From: Halicephalobus mephisto
Lineage: Eukaryota; Nematoda; Chromadorea; Rhabditida; Panagrolaimidae
DNA length: 64,000 nucleotides
Assembly (NCBI GenBank): GCA_009193035.1
Contig: SWDT01000227.1
Span: forward strand, 1-64,000
Direction: 5' to 3'
The notes beneath the pieces were generated by a model, which had not been told where the DNA came from, ran no database searches, and saw only the letters and a list, made by a program, of their open reading frames with translations. The translations under genes and the position numbers were made by a program. This document shows, piece after piece, positions 1 to 12,829 of this stretch. How positions within the stretch are numbered: the stretch's first letter is position 1; each line of letters starts with the position of its first letter.

Positions 1-2
1 TG

Positions 3-224
3 ATGAGGAACAAGGCTCTCGCAAAGAGCAATCCTAATAACAAAATCCTGTTTATAGTTCTTGAGAAAATTGAGAAAAGGATAGGCTTCAAATATATAAA
101 AAAATACCGCGCAGTCGTTGATTTTGAGTCAAAATTTTACAGAAATAATAAATTAAGTGATTATTTCGTCAAAAAGCGACGTAGGAGGTTCGAGGAGGAA
201 TCTTCAGAAACCCAAGGAAGATAG
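3..224 (+). CDS. possible 3'-terminal exon of a gene entering from the left
   Basis: An open frame runs from the window edge to a stop at 222-224 and encodes a Lys/Arg-rich tail ending KKRRRRFEEESSETQGR. The basic then acidic C-terminus would suit a nuclear protein. Acceptor-like sites (TTTATAG near 55, TTTTACAG near 140) lie inside it, so the true exon may be shorter. It is tail-to-tail with the ARID gene, which ends at 276. I do not recognise the family, and the short length means it could be chance. Confidence 0.25.
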   Translation: MRNKALAKSNPNNKILFIVLEKIEKRIGFKYIKKYRAVVDFESKFYRNNKLSDYFVKKRRRRFEEESSETQGR

Positions 225-275
225 ACGAGTATCTAATAGCCGGAATGACATTCAAAACCGGATATAATGAGGTAA

Positions 276-3200
276 TCATGTTACAATGGCCATTGTTGAA
301 CTAGACGAACCATTTCCAGAATTCGATTGACTTGCCGAAGGAGAACTACCATTAATCCTCTGTATTCCGTTGCCATTTATCTCATGACGTGGTTTTTTAG
401 AAGGCACAGGATCATCATGTTGTTTGTTGTGGATCGAATCCCTCAAAATAGCTTTCACATTTTTCGATCCATTTATATGATTCGTAAAGGTTTTAATTTC
501 TCCTTCATGTCCATTAACCCCATTCGAATACGAACCGTTTTCAATCAGTTGAAATTGGGTTGTCGACGTTGATGGAAATTTCATATGACTTGTGTCCGAA
601 CTTTTGATTCCATTAACCGATCTATCTTCCTCCATCGTTTCTCCTTTTCCTTGAGAACTTTGAGGTCTATCATCTCTTGAATTGTCATCTTTTCTGTTCA
701 AATTAGGAATAGAATACTTCCCAGGGAATAATATTTGAGGTTCAACAGAAGGCGTATCCGGAACATCTAGACTTTTACCTGTTTCATTATCCACATTAGC
801 TTGATAAGCCGTATGCATTATCGTTGCCACCATCAAAGCCACTCTTGTGTCCATCTAAAACAATATAAAATCAAATATAAAATCTTCCAAATATAAAAAA
901 AAATTCCCTAAAATTCACACCAAAAACTGAAATACTCATAAATTTCAGAACTAAAATATGAAATTTTAAAAACTAATATATATACTTTTAAAAACTAATA
1001 TATATAAAATTTGAAAAATTAAACTTTAAAAACTCACGTAATGACTCAGGGTAAGGTTCATCAAATTTCCTATGTTTTTGAGGAAAGTTTTTCTGCACTC
1101 TTCTTTTTCCACAATCGAATTTAACAAATTTCCTGCTCTTCTCAGCATTCCAAATGTCGTTCCAATCACGTCTTGGTTTTCTCTCAAGAAATGCATTCCA
1201 TGTTGAGACACAACTTGGAACATAGTTACTTCCATAAACGTAATCGTATTTTTAATTATATCCGTTTCTGTTCCCGCCACGATACAAGCCAATTCCGAAG
1301 CTTGACATACAGCATTCATTATCACCAGGGCAAATTCCCTAAAATCAACAAATCCATATATCAATTTTTATTTCAACAACCCACCTGATATGAGTCTCTT
1401 CTCCCATGTGAATAAGTCCACTCACAACTTTGATAAATTCCTCCAGTCGTTCCCACGACCCAGTAGACAAAAGTAAATCAATATTCCTTTCGTTCACAGT
1501 CATTTTCCCAAGAATTTCGAGACAGAAGTTCTTCGGAGATATGCTTCCCCAAGGAACTAGAGGGTCTTTGGCCAAAATACTGTGTGAAACAACCCAATGA
1601 ATCAAAGCGTCGAAAATTGGATAAGAAATTTCCGAATCCAAATTAAACATATCGAGCTAAAATTAATAATTCGTAAATGTTGGACAAATGATACTTACAG
1701 ATCCCGCAACAACACTGAGCACCGTGAAAGCATCGTCCCGAAGCTGGTTTGCGACATCTAACAAGAAAGATTTCATTTCGTCCTTCTCCGTCGCCACCAT
1801 CGCAGCTCTCTTTTTTTCTTCTTCTTTTTTCGCCGCTGCGTCTTCTTCCGCAGTTGTCTCTTCCAGAACGGTTTTTCCTTCTTTTTCGTTTAGTTCCTGT
1901 TTTCTCCTTCTCGACAAAAATTTAGGCTGTCCTTCGTGTTGGACGTAGAGCATGAGGAGAGTGCCAATGGTCTTGAGAAGTCCGTGGTGAGCGGCAAGCA
2001 CTGGCTCGTTCGCCGGGTTGAACGCGAATCCCCGAATCACATTCGACCAGGCGAGACAGATCCCCGCGTAGTCCTCAATCGTCTGCGGAATCAAGTTCAG
2101 TCCAATCGGTCTCGGCACAAGGGAGCAATCCAACGGTGCGTCTCTATCGTAAACCAGACCCTCCGTCTTCGTCATCTCTCCATCAACCTCCATCTGAAAC
2201 AGCTCATCGGTAAACCAACTTCCACTCAAAATTACCTTCGACTCCCCGTCTTCAGCTCCCTCCAGTCCCGCTCTCACTGGCTTCGGCTGGATGTCGTCGT
2301 CGTACTCCAGATGCTTCCTTCTGTCGTCGCAGTACACCGAGTACTTCAGCTCATCTCGTCCCCACCACTGCTCCTCTACAGCAGCCTTGGTCGCCGCCGC
2401 CAGTCTCGAAGCAAACTCACTCGGCAGACCCTTCTTGTTCCGCTCCTCTTTCGTCATGCTCCCTTCTCTCGACTTCACTTCGTCTTTCGACCAACTCGGC
2501 CTCCACCTCTTCAGTCTCCTGGGCATCTCGGAGTCTTGCACAACCACTTTCATCCCCGTCTTCGTGAACGAGTTCAGATCGACAACCTTGCTTCCGGACG
2601 ACTTCGGAACTGGCAGCTTCACCTTCAGCTGGACGTCGTCCCCGCACTTCTTCGCACTCTCAACCACCTCCGTCCAGAAGTCAGTGTCAGGACTGCTCGG
2701 GGAGAACTCCTCGGAGTACTTCACCTCGTCGAGGGCGAAAACCTTGGGGAACACGAGGGAGAGACTGGCCTGGAAGTGCTCCATCACGAGACAGAGGAGC
2801 TCAGGGGAGAGTCCGATGGGGTTGATGCTTTCGTCGTACAGCATGACGGTCAAGGCGTTGAGTGCCCAGATCGACTCCATGTGCTTGTCCGACCTCAAGG
2901 ACATGAGCAGTCTTCTCGGGTTGACTCCAATCAAGTCCCTCGTCGTCTTCTTGATGCATCTCCTCTGTGGTCCCAGGAAGTGCTGTGGTATCGACTCCAC
3001 AGATCCCGGAGGGAATACATGCGACTGCGGATGCATCATCGGATGATGTGGCTGTTGTTGAGGAGGCTGATATGGTACTGGAGGTCCTGCAACAGCTGCC
3101 ATAGGGGGCTGTCCCTTCTGTGGACGATTTATCTGCTGCGGAGGCTGATTAGGAGGCACAGGTTGAGGTGGTCCAACAGGCGGTCTCTGTTGTCCAGGAC

Positions 3201-6200
3201 TGGGCTGTGGTTGTTGTTGATTAGTCGGAACGAACTGTTTCCTCGGCATAGAAGCAGCTTGTTGTTGAGCCTGTCTCTGCCAATAATCCTGTTGTTGATT
3301 CGGAAAAGAGCCAGGAGGAGCCGGAGGTCTCATCATGACCGGAGGGTACATAGAAGGATGACCTTGAATTTGTCCTTGATATGGGGGTACTTGTCCCTGA
3401 TATGGAGGCATCTGTCCTTGCTCAGAATTAGGGGGCTGGAATCCATTAGGAGGTGCTCCATGGGACTGAGGATACATCTGTCCCGGTGGTCTAGCCATGT
3501 ACATTGGCATCGAAGGGGGGTAATACGGCATCGGAGGCTGGCCCATCTGATTTGGCATACTAAAAAGGAACTTTTTACAGAAAGTCGATATATGAAAGTC
3601 AATTTTCTCAAAATTCTCCATATATGAAAAATCGAAATCTCCGAAAAGTTGATATATCAAAAACCAAAATCTCCTTGTAAAAACCCGACACATGAAGGCT
3701 AAGATCGTTTTTTACAAAATTTAACATGTTAAAAAACAAAATCTCATTATTGAAAAGGATATTCGGGAATTGGAAAATCTCCGAACAAAACCTTCATATA
3801 TGGACATCCAGAACCTCCCGTGGGGAATTCATATATAATCCAGCGAGATTTTCTTGCAAAAACCCGACACATGGAGATTTAAGTAATTTTTGCAGAAATT
3901 CGATATATGGAAATTCAAAATTTTGCGATTCCTGGCCAGAGAACTTACAAATACTGCATTGCTCCGTTAGATTTCATTTTACAGGTTTTAAATAGCCGTT
4001 AGATATAAATTAGAATAAATAAAGGAAGGAAATAAAGGAAACAGGACGGGAACTGATTGCACAGTTGCAGCGCTTGTGTTCAGACAAACTCCCGAGCGAG
4101 TTCTCTTGCCATTTCTTTTTTGGTTTTCAGTTTTGCAAAAAACTTACCTTTGAGGAGCATCGTTCGGATTTCCTTGTTGTGGATTTTGGCTCGTTGCTGG
4201 TTGGGGACCTGGAGGAGGGTTCTGAGGAGCAGTTTCGCTTGTTGCCGGTGGGGGGTTCGATGGGGGTGGAGCCGCGGAAGGGGCTCTCGACGAGTTCGTT
4301 GCGGATTCTTGTTGAGGTTGTGTCTGTGACTGAGGGGGTTGGGGTGTCGACGGCTGCGGAGGGGCCGGGGGTCTGACGGGGCCCTGAGGCATCGACTGCT
4401 GCGGAAAGTGCATTTGTTGTCTTTGGTGATCTTCAAAAGCAGTTTGATCCTAAAAATTATTCCATAAATAAATACAAAAGCGATTTTTCACCATTGGTGG
4501 TCGAGGTCCAGGCATGGGGAACCTCTGGTAATGAGGAGGGTAGCCAGGGGGCGGCGGAGGACCCCAAGGCCCAGGAGGACCTCCGGGGTATCCATAAGGA
4601 CCGTTGTAAGGCGGCAAAGGCTGTCCGTTGGCGTCCACAGGCGGGAATGACGGTCCAGGCTGAGGAGGACCCGCTAAAAGTATTTCGTAATAATTTTCTA
4701 CAGTTTCCAACAGATCGCTTCCAGCGAATCTCTTCAGTAACAATTTTAAATTTACAAAAATTGTGAAATTTCGTAAAAATACATGAATCCAAAATTCTGG
4801 AATTTTTAGAAATTAAAGTTCGAAAATTCGTGTCGAGACCTATTTTTGGATTCTGTTCAAAAAATTTTTGAATTTTCAAAGTTCTCAGAATCTTTTTTTT
4901 GTAATTTTTGGTCTTGATTGGAAAATTCCAAAATTCGCGTCGAGACCATTATTCAGGTTTTTAATAAATTTCTTTCCTAGAGCGATTTCGAAATCACCGA
5001 AGATTAAATAAATTTTAATTTCTATGATCGGCGGTCCTAACGCGAAAATCCCAAAATTCGTGTCGAGACCATTGTTGAGGTTTTTAATAAATTTGTTTCC
5101 TAGAACGATTTCGAAACAATTGAGGACAGAGTAAAGATTAATTTTTGCAATTACTGGTCTTAACACGGAAGTTATAAAATTCGTGCCGAGACATTTTGTA
5201 GTTAAAATTTTTTTTAGCTTGATTTTCTGGTCAGTTAAGTTGATTGCGTGCAAATTAAGTCCTTTTTGGTCTGCATGCAAGTACGATAAGAAAGCCGCGC
5301 AGACGTTGCCGAGACAACGGGGGACGGAAAGGCCGAATTAGAGCCTCAGGCACTGATTTCAAGAGACAGGTTCATTAGCCGAAGCCAACTTCAGCTTGAG
5401 CAATTTGCAATGTCGTCATGGGACATCTTCGGAAGAGGAATATCGGGCTAATGAAGCCGTCTGTAATATTCCTCGAACAGGACCGGACAAATTGTTTATA
5501 AACAAAACCCAAAGACCAGTCAATCCCGAAATTACTTTTTTGAACGTCTTTGAAAATTAAAAAAATCAAAAAAACAACAAGTTTTGAATTACCGTAACCA
5601 GTTGGGTACAATTTCTCGACCGTCGGGTGGACTCTGGGGTACCCGTAGTTGGGGTAGGGGTAGTACCCCAGGTTACTGTAGCCGTAGTAAGGGGGGTAAT
5701 ACGGCCCCCCCGTGGAGGTACTCGGACCCGGAAGCGCAGGGGACCTCGGGACACTCATCTTCACTTCCAAGAAATCTGACTCATTTTTAAAAATATAATT
5801 TTGGAGAATCGTCGACCGTTGCCAACAAGCACAAACAAGGTGTTTGGCGGCAAAGCGGTCTTCTCTCTTCGTCTCCCAAGGGCCGCTTCTGAATCAAACA
5901 GCGTTGTCAGGGAAAGCAGAGGCGTGGCGAGCCCCATGAAGCGCCCTTAGTTCCCCTTCCGTCTTCGTTAATATTTTCCTCAAAAACAAAACAACGAGGA
6001 TCACGATTTTCGATAATTATTTTTAATAATTTCTTTTTCTAGGTGGTCTTTTGATCAGTTACCCCTTTCAAAATATAAAGTAATTTAATAATTTAATAAT
6101 TTAAAAATAATTAAAATTTAATCCGTTTTATTTCATAGTGGGAATTACAGTGTGGAAACGAGCGTGGGTATGGAGTGGTCTCGACACGAATTTCCTGAGT

Positions 6201-9200
6201 TTTCTGGAGATGTTTGAAAACAAAATTTAATTTTGGACTGGTTTCGAAATCCTCCTTTTTGTACATATCTGATTTATTCTTTTTTCATAATTAAATTATC
6301 CTGCTGTAAGGAAGTAAATGAACGCGAGTATTGAATGGTCTCCAGACGAACTTTGTAGGTTTTTCAGAAGTTTGAAAAACTTTAGGTTTTAGGTACTGAT
6401 TTTGAAATCCTACTTTTCATATATCAAATTTTTTTAAATGAAAATTATTTTATTATGAGGTAAATGAACGCGAGTATAGAATGGTCTCCAGACGAATTTT
6501 GTAAGTTTTTCAGAAGTTTGAAAAACTAAGTTTTAGGTACTGATTTTGAAATCCTACTTTTCATATATCAAGTTTTTTCTCTTTTTAGTGAAAGTTTTAC
6601 TATTGTAAGAAAGTGAATGAACATAGTTACGGCGTAATTTCGTAAGCTTTTTAGAAATTCCCAAAACTTCTGGATTTAGATCCTCATTTCGAAATCTTAA
6701 AGCTAGAAATAAACACTTTTCCTGAGACGAATTTCTGGAATCTTCCAGAACTCCTGATTTTAGGTATTCCCACTAGACTCTGAAATATCCCAGAAGTGTT
6801 TGCTGAATCCTGGACGATTCTAGGACCAATTTCGAAACAGCACTGTTTTTGCAATCATAAATAAGTACTTTTTTACGAAATTGTCCCGAATTTCCGGGAT
6901 TTTTCGGAAATCCTCACGAGATTCTGAAGTTTCAGGATTTTTCATAGGATTCTTGGAAATTCCAAAGCTCCCGCTCAATTCTAATAATTCAAGATAAAAA
7001 TAATCAGATTGATCCTTGTTTTCTTGATAGAAATCTTTCAATTCTAAGATTTAGAAAATTTTTAATTTAGGATATTTTTAAACTTGACTTTTCGAACAAA
7101 GTACTCTAGCACGTCATTTTTGAAATTTTTAAATACCAGCCAATTAACATTATCGGAAAAGTTTGACCTTTCCTCCGAGATTTTAAAAATCCTCTAACTT
7201 TAAAGGTTTTTCTTTTTAGTTTTCACGTGATTCCGATTAATTTCAAAAACCAACCTGCATGAGGGGGGAACCCTTGTGGGGGAGGCTGAGCCATGGGAGG
7301 AACTCCTTGAGGGGGTTGTCCTCCAGGAGCAGGGGTAGAAGATCCACTCGCCGTGTTTACAGGTTCTTTTTCTTTTTTCTTTTTCTTCTGTTTTTCAGCA
7401 AAAGCTACCAGTTCGTCGTGATTCCGTCCTGTTATCATACACTCATATTGCAGAATGTATTTCTGATAATGTCTCCTTAGTTGATATCCTGCTGCAGAAG
7501 ATTCAGACATTTCTTCATTTGCGTGAATACAGAGATTTTTCCAGGCTTTGTCTTTAGTTACTTGTTCGAATCCTCCTCGTTCTGTACAAGCCTTGTAGAG
7601 TCTGTGGAGGTCGATGGGGGTTTTGGAGACTTGTGGAGCTGCTGTCATAGGTTCGCCAGTCTGTTCCGCAAGAGACAAAATAGCTTCAAAAAATTGTTTC
7701 CTTTGCTGCATTAATTCAGGTTCAATCGGGACATTTGTCGGGAGTAATTTTTCCAAAACTTCTTGTCGATTGTACGGTGGAGGATGTTTTGAAGAAGGAG
7801 TATTTTCTGATTTACTTTCTTTTTGTTTTGAAGATCCTGGAGTAGCTGCAGAAGTTCTCTGAGGAGTCTGAGGTGGGGGAACGGAACTAGTACTTCTGAC
7901 AGATTTCGTATCGTCCATGCTGTCGTCCTGGCCTAAACTAGAAGCAGCTCCCGGACTTTGTAGAGCCGCGGCGACACTTTGGTTCGATGCCGGAGGGGGT
8001 GGTTGGTTCTGTACAGGAGCCGGGGGAGGTTGTTGAGGGTATCCCGGATGCTGTCCAGATGGGGGCATTCTCCATTCCCCTTGAGGTTGTCCCGAAGATG
8101 GTTGCATAGGGGGATAATAAGAATGATATCCCGGATATTGTTGAGGAGGCATGTACCTAGGTTGTTGATGAGTCCAATACGGTTGTCCCCCATACACAGG
8201 ACCCCCATACTGAGGATAATGTCCTTCTTGATTTCCTTCCGGCCAAGGTTGCGGAGGTCGTTGTTGCATCGCCATTGGTTTTCCTCCATAAGGATAAGGG
8301 GGATATCTCTGATCCGGTTGAGAAGAAGGACCAGGATGCTGAAATAAAAAAGTAAATTTTTCTTTGAATGAAGTCCCCCTCGGGACCAAACTATAGACCA
8401 TGAGTCCATGGAAAGCTCTCAGTCACGTGGTATTTTGGACTTGAATGAATGAGTGACTGCTGAGAGGACTTCTATTTTTAGATCCGACAAACGGATTTTT
8501 TTCTGTTTTTTTCAAAATGTAGTCAGCTGAAGAATTATTGTTTCGAATAAATTTCAGAATTTTTTGTTTTCAAAAATGCCGATTTTCATGTTTTTTCAAT
8601 TTTTTTGAATTTGAAAAAATTTCCAAAACTTTCTAGAATCTAATTGAGATTTTTCAAGGTCTTCAGAATCCACTATAGGCTTTTATTTAAATTATTAAAA
8701 TTTTAAAAAATTGATTTTTTTATTTTCAAAGTTTTTAGAATTTTTGGAAATTTATAAAAATATTTTTGGATTAATTTTTATAATTTATAAATTTAAAAAT
8801 TCATGTCGAAACTATTTCACAAAAAAATATTGATTTTTATAAAATTTAAATTGAATTTTTTTAGAAAGTTTTAAAATTCATGTTAGAACTATTTCGTAAT
8901 AGTGTTTATTTTTAGTTTTGTATTAAAATAAAATCTTGTTGGACTTTGGGAAATTCCAGAAATTTCTAGAAAACTTTAAAATTTCGTGTTAGAACTATTT
9001 CGTAATCGTTTTCTATTTTATTTTTATGTATTAAAATAGGATTTTGTAAGTTTCTAGAATCTTCCAGAATCTAACAGAGGTTGCTGAAACCAAAGATTCT
9101 AGAAATTTTTAGAAAACTTTAAAATTTCGTGTTAGGACTATTTCGTAATGTTTATTTTTAACCTTTAAGACACCATTAAGTCCGCTGGATCATCCTTTAT

Positions 9201-12200
9201 CTGGACTTCGTGACCGATGACCCGGATCTAGTTTGGTATATATTATTTTGTTTTTTCGATATCTATCCGATCAATCTGATCCCGCTGACGTAATTTCTAA
9301 CAGCTGTTCCTTGTTTTTAATTGATCGATAACGACAAAAATCCATTTTTGATTAGTATCGATTGATTGCGATACTTCGGTTCGTATTTTCTTACCAGACA
9401 AAAAGAGTCTGGTCCCTTTGTCGTGGAACAATTTTCAAACCAAGCTTTTTCCGTTTGTGCGACATGTTTGTCCGTCATAAAAAATTCAAAAGAGCTTTGG
9501 CGCCAGAAAAAATATAGAAGACTCACGTCGGTTTTCTCGTTCGCGAGCTTTCTTTTGCCTTGTTTATGAACGAAGAGAAATGGAAAATGGGGCTCCGCAT
9601 CGCTCTCTCCTGCGTGTTTGCTGCCAACCGACTAAAGCAGTTGACAACGAATCGATATTTCAGAGACTTGTCAATCACTCGCATTCCCGCCTGTTTTTTT
9701 AAATAAAAAGAATTAAAAAAATCATATAATTAAAAAAATAAACTATTGAAAAATAAAAAGAAACAAAATTAGGTTGACGTGAAATTTTAATTTTTAAAAA
9801 TAATTTTTAATGAATTTTAAATTTTGGAATTTTATAATTTTGTAAATAAGTAATGAATTTTGGAAGACTCTAGAAGGTTCAAATGAAGTCTAGGAAATTT
9901 CAAGAATTGTTTATTTTTAGAAAATTTCAGAATCCTTCATGAGGATTCTAGAAAGTTCAAATGAGGATTCTAGAAACTTTCAAATTTTTCGATATCCTAG
10001 GAAATTTCAGAATCGTTCCAATTAAATTCCAAAATATTCTATAACTTTCAAATGAAGCCTAAAAACTTCTAGAATCCTTTTAATTGAATTCTAGAAGTTT
10101 TAAATAGTCCAAAAAACTTCAAAAATCTTCTATAATGTTTTAAAAAATTTCAGAATCCTCCATGAAGATTCTAGAAACTTCAAGAATCTTCTATAATACC
10201 ATAGAAAGTTTCAGAATCCTCCATGAAGATTCTAAAAAACTTCAAAAATCTTCTATAATATCCTAGAAAATTTCAGAATCATTCGAATTAAATTCTAAAA
10301 TATTTTATAACCTTCAAATGAAACCTTGAAAATTTCCATAAACTTCTAGAATCCTAAATTATTCAAAAAAATATAATTTTCAACTCAAAAATGTCCAAAA
10401 TAATTAAAAATTAACCCTAATTCGTTAATTACACATCCAATTTTCGATCTTATATTTCAAATGACGTCATTTTTCGATTATGTTTGTTTTCGCGGGAATA
10501 TGAGGATTCCCTGGGAGAACAATTTACTCCCCGAAAAATGAGTCTCGATGATCGATCGATAATGGGCTGTTTATACTCGGACTGCTGTCTCCATAAAACA
10601 AGCGGAAGTCCTCCTTTCAAGATGTAGCCCGAATTATTGATCGGGATTCTTAGCGGAAGAAACTTTACTAATCTAATAACGAGACTTGAACGAATAAGGG
10701 GCTTCCATTCATCCATGTAGTCCTTCCATATTCAAAAATTTACAAAATTATTTTTTGCAAAATTTAATTAATCATCAAATTTTTTAAAAAAGTTTAAAAA
10801 TTAAAAAAATTAAATAATTTTAAAATTATCCGTAAAATTACAGTATCTTATTTTTTTAAAAATAAAAATTTTTAAAACCTTAATTTTTAATTTTTTAATT
10901 TTTAATTTATTTTTTAATTTTTAATTTTTATTTAAATTTATTTTTTTATTTTTTAATTTTTATTTAAATTTATTTTTTATTTTTTAATTTTATTTTTAAA
11001 ATTGTATCTGATTTTGTCAAAGTTAGTAATCAAAATCTGATATCTGGGGTTTTCGTGTCAAGACCCGAATCGTAAATTTTTTCTTTTTTGAAAAACCTGA
11101 TTTTTTGAAAGAATAAAATTTTTCTCCAAATCAATCGGAAAAAGTAATTTAAATCATTTTATATTTTTTTGGAAGTATTTTAAATTAAAATAAAAATTAA
11201 AAAAATTAAGTTTTTAAAAAAATAAAAAAATAAAAAAATAAAAATTAATTTTTTTAATTTTAAGTAATTTTAAAAAACAAAAATTGATTTTTTTTAATTT
11301 AAAGAAAAATAAAAATTAATTTTTTTTAAATTTTAAGTAATTTGAAAAAAAATAAAAATTAATTTTTTAAAAATTTTAATTTAGAAAAAAAAATAAAAAT
11401 TAATTTTTTTAATTTTAAGTAATTTTAAAAAACAAAAATTGATTTTTTTTAAATTTTAAGTAATTTAAAAAAAATGTGTTTTGAAAAACAAATTTGAAAT
11501 CATTTGCTTTTGGTTCAAGTGATAGTTTTGACTCTTGACCAAGACCAGGAAGGAAACCTTGGTCTTGAATCCATCGTGGGAAGAACAAGATTCTCATGAG
11601 TTCACGTTGACCGACAATCATGTCATTTTTCTTCCAGTCTAATCGGCGCCAAACCTTGCCTTCTAAAAACCCACGTGACCAAACGGAAGCTCTTCATTCC
11701 GCCCAGAATAAAAATAAAATGGACAAAGAACAAGCACTATTTTGTACTATAGGGTTGGTTGAACACATATGACGAGGGGAACAGAGTCGTCCGACAAACG
11801 GACATTCCTATGCGAAAGCTTGAGAGGGAGTCATTCACATTTTTTCTTTTTTTGCGTCATTCATTGGTCTCCGAAAAGTCTGTCTAGTTTCTATTGCCTA
11901 TCGGTCAAATACTAAGGAAAACCACGTGTGTTTTGTTTATTTGTTTTGTTTTGTCTAGATTGTCAGCTGCTGATTGAAAAAGAATTTTAAACCTTCTTAG
12001 ATGTTGAATTTTTAAATAATTCATGACTACAAATACCTTCAAATTCCTATTCTGAATCTTTTAAGAAAGAATTTTAGGTACCTGTGGCATTCAGAACAGT
12101 TTGCCAATGCGCGGGATTTTTAAATAACGTTTTTCATTAACTTCTGAATGTTGAATTTTTAAATAATTCATGACTACAAATAACTTCAAATTCCTACTCT

Positions 12201-12788
12201 AAATCTTTTAAGAAAGAATTTTAGGTACCTGTGGCATTCAGAACAGTTTGCCAATGCGCGGGATTTTTAAATAACGTTTTTCATCAACTTCTGAATGTTG
12301 AATTTTAAAATAATTCATGACTACAAATACCTTCAAATTCTTACTCTAAATCTTTTAAGAGGAAATTTTAGGTACCTGTGGCATTTAGAACAGTTTGCCA
12401 ATGCGCGGGATTTTTAAATAACGTTTTTCAAATTGTCCGGCTCTTCCATTAACCTACTAGATGTTGAATTTTAAAATAATTCATGAGTGGAAATAACTTA
12501 AGACCGTAATTTTAAATATTTTAAGAAGATTTTCAGGTACTTGTGACATTCAGAACAGCTTGCCAATGCGCGGGATTTTCAAATGACATTTTCAAAATTG
12601 CTTGGCTTTTCCGTTGGACTCATGATCTTTAAAAAAACAAAACTTACAGGACTCTGCATTGCTCCAGGATGCTGTGGTGGAGGCATAGTGTTTGTTTGAA
12701 CGTTCAACGGAGCTCCAGAAGTCGACGGTTGAGGTGGAGGTCCCATACTTGTTGACGGAGGTGGTGGTTGTTCTCCTGTTGACGACAT
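276..12788 (-). CDS. let-526: ARID1/Osa (BAF250) subunit of the SWI/SNF chromatin remodeller
   Basis: Exons (complement): 12648-12788, 7255-8338, 4492-4673, 4148-4449, 1699-3559, 1385-1656, 1038-1338, 276-854; all phases fit and give about 1,573 residues. The Pro/Gln/Gly/Tyr-rich N-terminus precedes an ARID DNA-binding domain (about residues 245-350, from TNVPIEPELMQQRKQF to RRHYQKYILQYEC). More Pro/Gln-rich sequence follows, then the BAF250 C-terminal region from about residue 765 (RRCIKKTTRDLIGVNPRRLL). This is the defining order of ARID1/Osa, the BAF-specific subunit that targets SWI/SNF to chromatin in the nucleus. The start at 12788 was chosen because an acceptor-like TTTTAG lies upstream; an in-frame ATG at 12806 is possible. 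It is shorter than human ARID1A, mainly in the low-complexity part. The symbol is by homology to C. elegans let-526. Confidence 0.9.
5593..5758 (-). CDS. let-526: alternative first coding exon of the ARID1/Osa gene
   Basis: The exon starts with ATG at 5758 (MSVPRSPALPGP) and encodes a Tyr/Pro/Gly-rich segment (YYPPYYGYSNLGYYPYPNYG) typical of Osa N-termini. It ends at a GTAATT donor in phase 1. Exon 7255-8338 also ends in phase 1, so either can splice to the acceptor at 4673. Upstream is a GC-rich island rather than a pyrimidine-rich acceptor, so I read it as the first exon of a shorter isoform lacking the ARID domain. A weak TGAGTCAG acceptor would also keep frame, so an internal exon remains possible. 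Confidence 0.6.
5790..5985 (-). promoter_or_regulatory. GC-rich island, probable internal promoter of the ARID1 gene
   Basis: About 200 bases of mixed, non-repetitive sequence with CTTCTCTCTTCGTCTC-like pyrimidine runs stand out from the AT-rich intron and abut the alternative first exon (ATG 5758). No ORF explains it. Promoter function is inferred from position and composition. Confidence 0.4.
6300..6600. repeat. tandem intronic repeat, about 150-bp unit, two to three copies
   Basis: A unit containing AAATGAACGCGAGTAT, a GGTCTCCAGACGAA core and TTTTGAAATCCTACTTTTC recurs from about 6315 and 6465, with a decayed copy near 6615. It lies in an ARID1 intron. The rest of 5990-7250 is AT-rich with no coding signal. 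Confidence 0.65.
8345..10430. other. AT-rich part of the 4.3-kb ARID1 first intron
   Basis: Mostly degenerate short repeats of the TTCTAGAAACTTCAAGAATC type (8580-9160 and 9840-10380). A GC-richer island at about 9170-9690 contains CGCTCTCTCCTGCGTG and no convincing ORF, and may be regulatory. No gene seen. Confidence 0.5.
10440..11990. other. intron segment with two non-repetitive islands
   Basis: Two higher-complexity islands (about 10440-10730 and 11500-11960) flank 700 bases of A/T-only-like sequence. The second contains CACGTGACC-like and GAGGGAGTCATTCAC elements and may be the upstream ARID1 control region. Short ORFs here show no family signature. Confidence 0.35.
12001..12625. repeat. 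four-copy tandem repeat, about 147-bp unit
   Basis: Copies start near 12001, 12147, 12294 and 12462. Each contains TTAGGTACCTGTGGCATT and TTTGCCAATGCGCGGGAT. The first three are nearly identical and the fourth has diverged. The array ends just before the first-exon donor of the ARID1 gene. Confidence 0.85.
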
Positions 12789-12829
12789 ATTACTTTTATG
12801 AATCAAAACACAATTATAATTTGAGAAAT

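Noticed and set aside
1936..3627. Long plus-strand open frame (563 codons) opposite the ARID1 exon
   Set aside because: Shadow of the GC-rich minus-strand coding exon; Arg/Leu/His-rich with no domain, while the minus frame carries the BAF250 C-terminal region.
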